DNA of 7,768 nucleotides, taken from the NCBI GenBank assembly GCA_026390275.1, contig JAPLGF010000327.1:1-7768 (forward strand), in the 5' to 3' direction. A program made the translations under genes and the position numbers. A model generated the notes under the pieces. It had not been told where the DNA came from. It searched no databases and was given only the letters and a program-made list of their open reading frames with translations. The stretch is from Candidatus Atribacteria bacterium (GTDB lineage: Bacteria; Atribacterota; Atribacteria; Atribacterales; Atribacteraceae). Positions 6,059 through 7,768 of the stretch are shown in pieces (the stretch's first letter is position 1; the number at the start of each line of letters is the position of its first letter).

Positions 6059-7075
6059 TTGACCAAATACGAAATTGGTATTCTGTATGATTTGATGAAA
6101 GAATTGAAAAAGAAAGGGGTAACCATTCTTTTTATTTCCCATAAACTTAAAGAAGTCAAGAAGATATGTGACCGGGTAATGGTTTTAAGAGATGGAGACC
6201 TGATCAGTACCGATGAAATTGGGACAATTGACGAACACGAAATGGCAAGGAGAATGGTGGGGAGAGAATTATACCAGAGATTTCCCGAAAAGATCGTGCC
6301 CACCGAAGAAACTGTTTTAAAAGTGGAAGATTTTAGTGTGGATGGTTTTTTTTCCGGGGTCAATTTCGAACTAAAAAAAGGAGAAGTGCTTGGTTTTGCT
6401 GGACTTATTGGAGCAGGACGAACAGAATTGGCCGAAACCATCATGGGTCTCAGGAGAAAAAGCCGGGGGAGGATTCTCTTATATGGGAAAGAAGTTACTA
6501 TAAATTCTCCGGCCGACGCTGTCAATGATAAAATCGGTTATCTTTCTGAAGACCGGAAAGGGAAAGGAATCGTCCTTAATTTTGATATACCAAAAAATAT
6601 AACACTCATCTCTCTTCCTCGCTATTCGGACATTTTAATCCATAAAAGCCAAGAGCGGTCCAAAACCAAAGAATACATCAAAACGTTTGACATCCGATCT
6701 GCTTCTTTATCATCTGAACTCCGCTTATTAAGTGGAGGGAATCAACAAAAAGTTTATCTTTCTAAATGGATGGATACCGAACCTCAAATTTTGATTTTGG
6801 ATGAACCAACCCGCGGAATAGATGTGAATGCTAAGAGCGTTATTTATCAATTCATCCATTCCCTTTCTCAAAAAGGCATATCCTGCATTCTCATTTCTTC
6901 CGAGCTGGAAGAAATTATTGGGATGTGTACCAGGGTTTATGTCATGCGGGAGGGGAAGATAACCGGTATTCTTACTGGTAACCTTATCAATGAAGAAGAA
7001 ATTATGTTTTATGCTGCTGGTTTAAAAGAAAGGAGAGAAATCCATGGAGCAGTACAGGGGGAAGAGAAGGTTTGA
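6059..7075 (+). CDS. Sugar ABC transporter ATPase (RbsA/MglA-type), C-terminal fragment of the same broken gene
   Basis: This 338-residue frame carries the end of NBD1 and all of NBD2 of the importer ATPase. Homology begins before its first possible start, at EPTTVLTKYE (from 6044), the end of the NBD1 Walker B. Then come the switch His28 in FISHKL, NBD2 Walker A GLIGAGRTE (115-123, lysine-less as is usual), LSEDRK (162-167), signature LSGGNQQ (224-230), Walker B LILDEPTRGID (245-255) and SSELEEI (280-286). NBD2 is clean, which suggests that the damage is recent. Compared with E. coli RbsA, about 62 codons between NIFLG and DEPT are missing. The deletion also changes frame (5736 and 6059 differ by 2 modulo 3). 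The nominal start is TTG 6059 without a Shine-Dalgarno site. The 3' end overlaps the permease gene by 32 nt, as in an ordinary importer operon. It is probably the remains of a pseudogene; independent function of a lone NBD2 is unlikely but not excluded. Confidence 0.82.
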   Translation: MTKYEIGILYDLMKELKKKGVTILFISHKLKEVKKICDRVMVLRDGDLISTDEIGTIDEHEMARRMVGRELYQRFPEKIVPTEETVLKVEDFSVDGFFSGVNFELKKGEVLGFAGLIGAGRTELAETIMGLRRKSRGRILLYGKEVTINSPADAVNDKIGYLSEDRKGKGIVLNFDIPKNITLISLPRYSDILIHKSQERSKTKEYIKTFDIRSASLSSELRLLSGGNQQKVYLSKWMDTEPQILILDEPTRGIDVNAKSVIYQFIHSLSQKGISCILISSELEEIIGMCTRVYVMREGKITGILTGNLINEEEIMFYAAGLKERREIHGAVQGEEKV

Positions 7076-7768
7076 TTTTTCCAAGTATGCTTCTCTGTTT
7101 GCTCTTATCTTACTTTTTATCATGCTGTCTTTTGCCAGTCCATATTTTTTGAAAGTACAAAATCTTCTTAATATTTTAAGACAAATTTCTTATACTGGAA
7201 TCATTGCCCTGGGAATGACATTCATCATTATCTCCGGAGGGATTGATCTTTCGGTTGGTTCAATGACCGCATTTGTTGGTGGGATGATTATTTTAACCTC
7301 CAACCACTTTGCAGGAACAATATCGGGAATTTTTATTGCCATTTTAGTGGGGTTACTCCTTGGAACTGCCGGAGGCATGCTTAATGGTATCATAGTAACC
7401 AAAGGTAAGATTTCCCCCTTTATCGCCACGTTGGGAACCATGTCTATTTTCCGTTCCCTTACGCTTTATATCAGCAATGCCGGTGAATTCCGTGTAGTTG
7501 GGGATTATTATGGAAAAGTTGGTTCCGCTTACTTCGCCAGTATCCCCATCCCGGTCTGGTTATTTATTATCCTGACTGTTTTTTTTCAAATTCTTCTCAA
7601 TAATACCCGCTTTGGCAGATATGTTTGTGCGGTTGGATCAAACGAACAGGTAGCAAATTACTCTGCCATAAAAGTCAATACGGTAAAATTTATAGCTTAT
7701 GCCATAACAGGTTTTACTATTGGAGTAACTTCGATCATGCTCTCTTCGAGGTTAAATTCCATCAGTTC
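7044..7768 (+). CDS. Sugar ABC transporter permease (RbsC-type, BPD_transp_2), 3' end cut by window edge
   Basis: This is the membrane subunit that forms the sugar channel of the CUT2 importer with the preceding ATPase. ATG 7044 has GGAG 8 nt upstream and overlaps the ATPase end by 32 nt in another frame. The frame is open for 241 codons to the window end; the family is usually about 310-340 residues. Hydrophobic segments are visible at about 17-32, 52-64, 72-86, 92-115, 124-143, 168-186 and 214-234. Family motifs are ISGGIDLSVGS (63-73), SPFIATLGTM (124-133) and the ATPase-contacting loop with GSNEQVA (198-204). No frameshift or stop is seen. A binding-protein gene is not present between the isomerase and the ATPase, so it probably lies beyond 7768. 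Confidence 0.93.
   Translation, partial: MEQYRGKRRFDFSKYASLFALILLFIMLSFASPYFLKVQNLLNILRQISYTGIIALGMTFIIISGGIDLSVGSMTAFVGGMIILTSNHFAGTISGIFIAILVGLLLGTAGGMLNGIIVTKGKISPFIATLGTMSIFRSLTLYISNAGEFRVVGDYYGKVGSAYFASIPIPVWLFIILTVFFQILLNNTRFGRYVCAVGSNEQVANYSAIKVNTVKFIAYAITGFTIGVTSIMLSSRLNSIS

Noticed and set aside
7190..7441. Minus-strand 83-codon frame opposite the permease
   Set aside because: Antisense to a clear RbsC-type membrane protein gene; no independent support.

Overview
This window comes from a bacterial chromosome. It carries parts of two separate RbsABC/MglABC-type (CUT2) sugar importers transcribed away from each other, with a tryptophan synthase gene pair (trpB-trpA) and a sugar isomerase/epimerase gene between them. 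A classical Sec signal peptide on the binding protein, strong Shine-Dalgarno sites and sigma-70-like promoters fit a free-living bacterium. The richness in CUT2 importers resembles fermentative lineages such as Thermotogota or Atribacterota, but nothing here fixes the taxon. The minus-strand block (1-4311) is clearly GC-richer than the plus-strand transporter block (about 5700-7768); sampled 60-base lines give roughly 62% versus 33% G+C.

Minus strand, in transcription order: trpB (4311-3268) starts downstream of a good promoter and a perfect 9-bp inverted repeat. It overlaps trpA (3271-2480) by ATGA. After a 70-bp gap with two abutting perfect palindromes come a periplasmic sugar-binding protein (2409-1498) and, 22 bp later, a double-NBD sugar ABC ATPase (1475 to beyond base 1). 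The ATPase is intact up to the window edge and lacks only its last few residues.

Plus strand: a TIM-barrel sugar phosphate isomerase/epimerase (4599-5453) has its own TTGACA-N17-TAAAAT promoter, divergent from trpB. After about 280 bp of non-coding DNA with a terminator-like hairpin and a tandem 8-bp repeat comes a second CUT2 importer: an ATPase gene (5736-7075) and an overlapping RbsC-like permease (7044 to beyond 7768).

Two genes are damaged. TrpB stops right after the residue equivalent to E. coli Glu350 and lacks about 47 C-terminal residues that are conserved in the family. The second importer's ATPase has an in-frame TAA where the family has Glu in its (E)NIFLG motif, plus a nearby deletion of about 60 codons with a frame change. 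This removes the NBD1 signature and the Walker B strand. These lesions are the most unusual content of the window. They may be real gene decay or sequencing/assembly error, and the sequence alone cannot decide. I see no CRISPR array, RNA gene, insertion sequence or recognisable new defence system.
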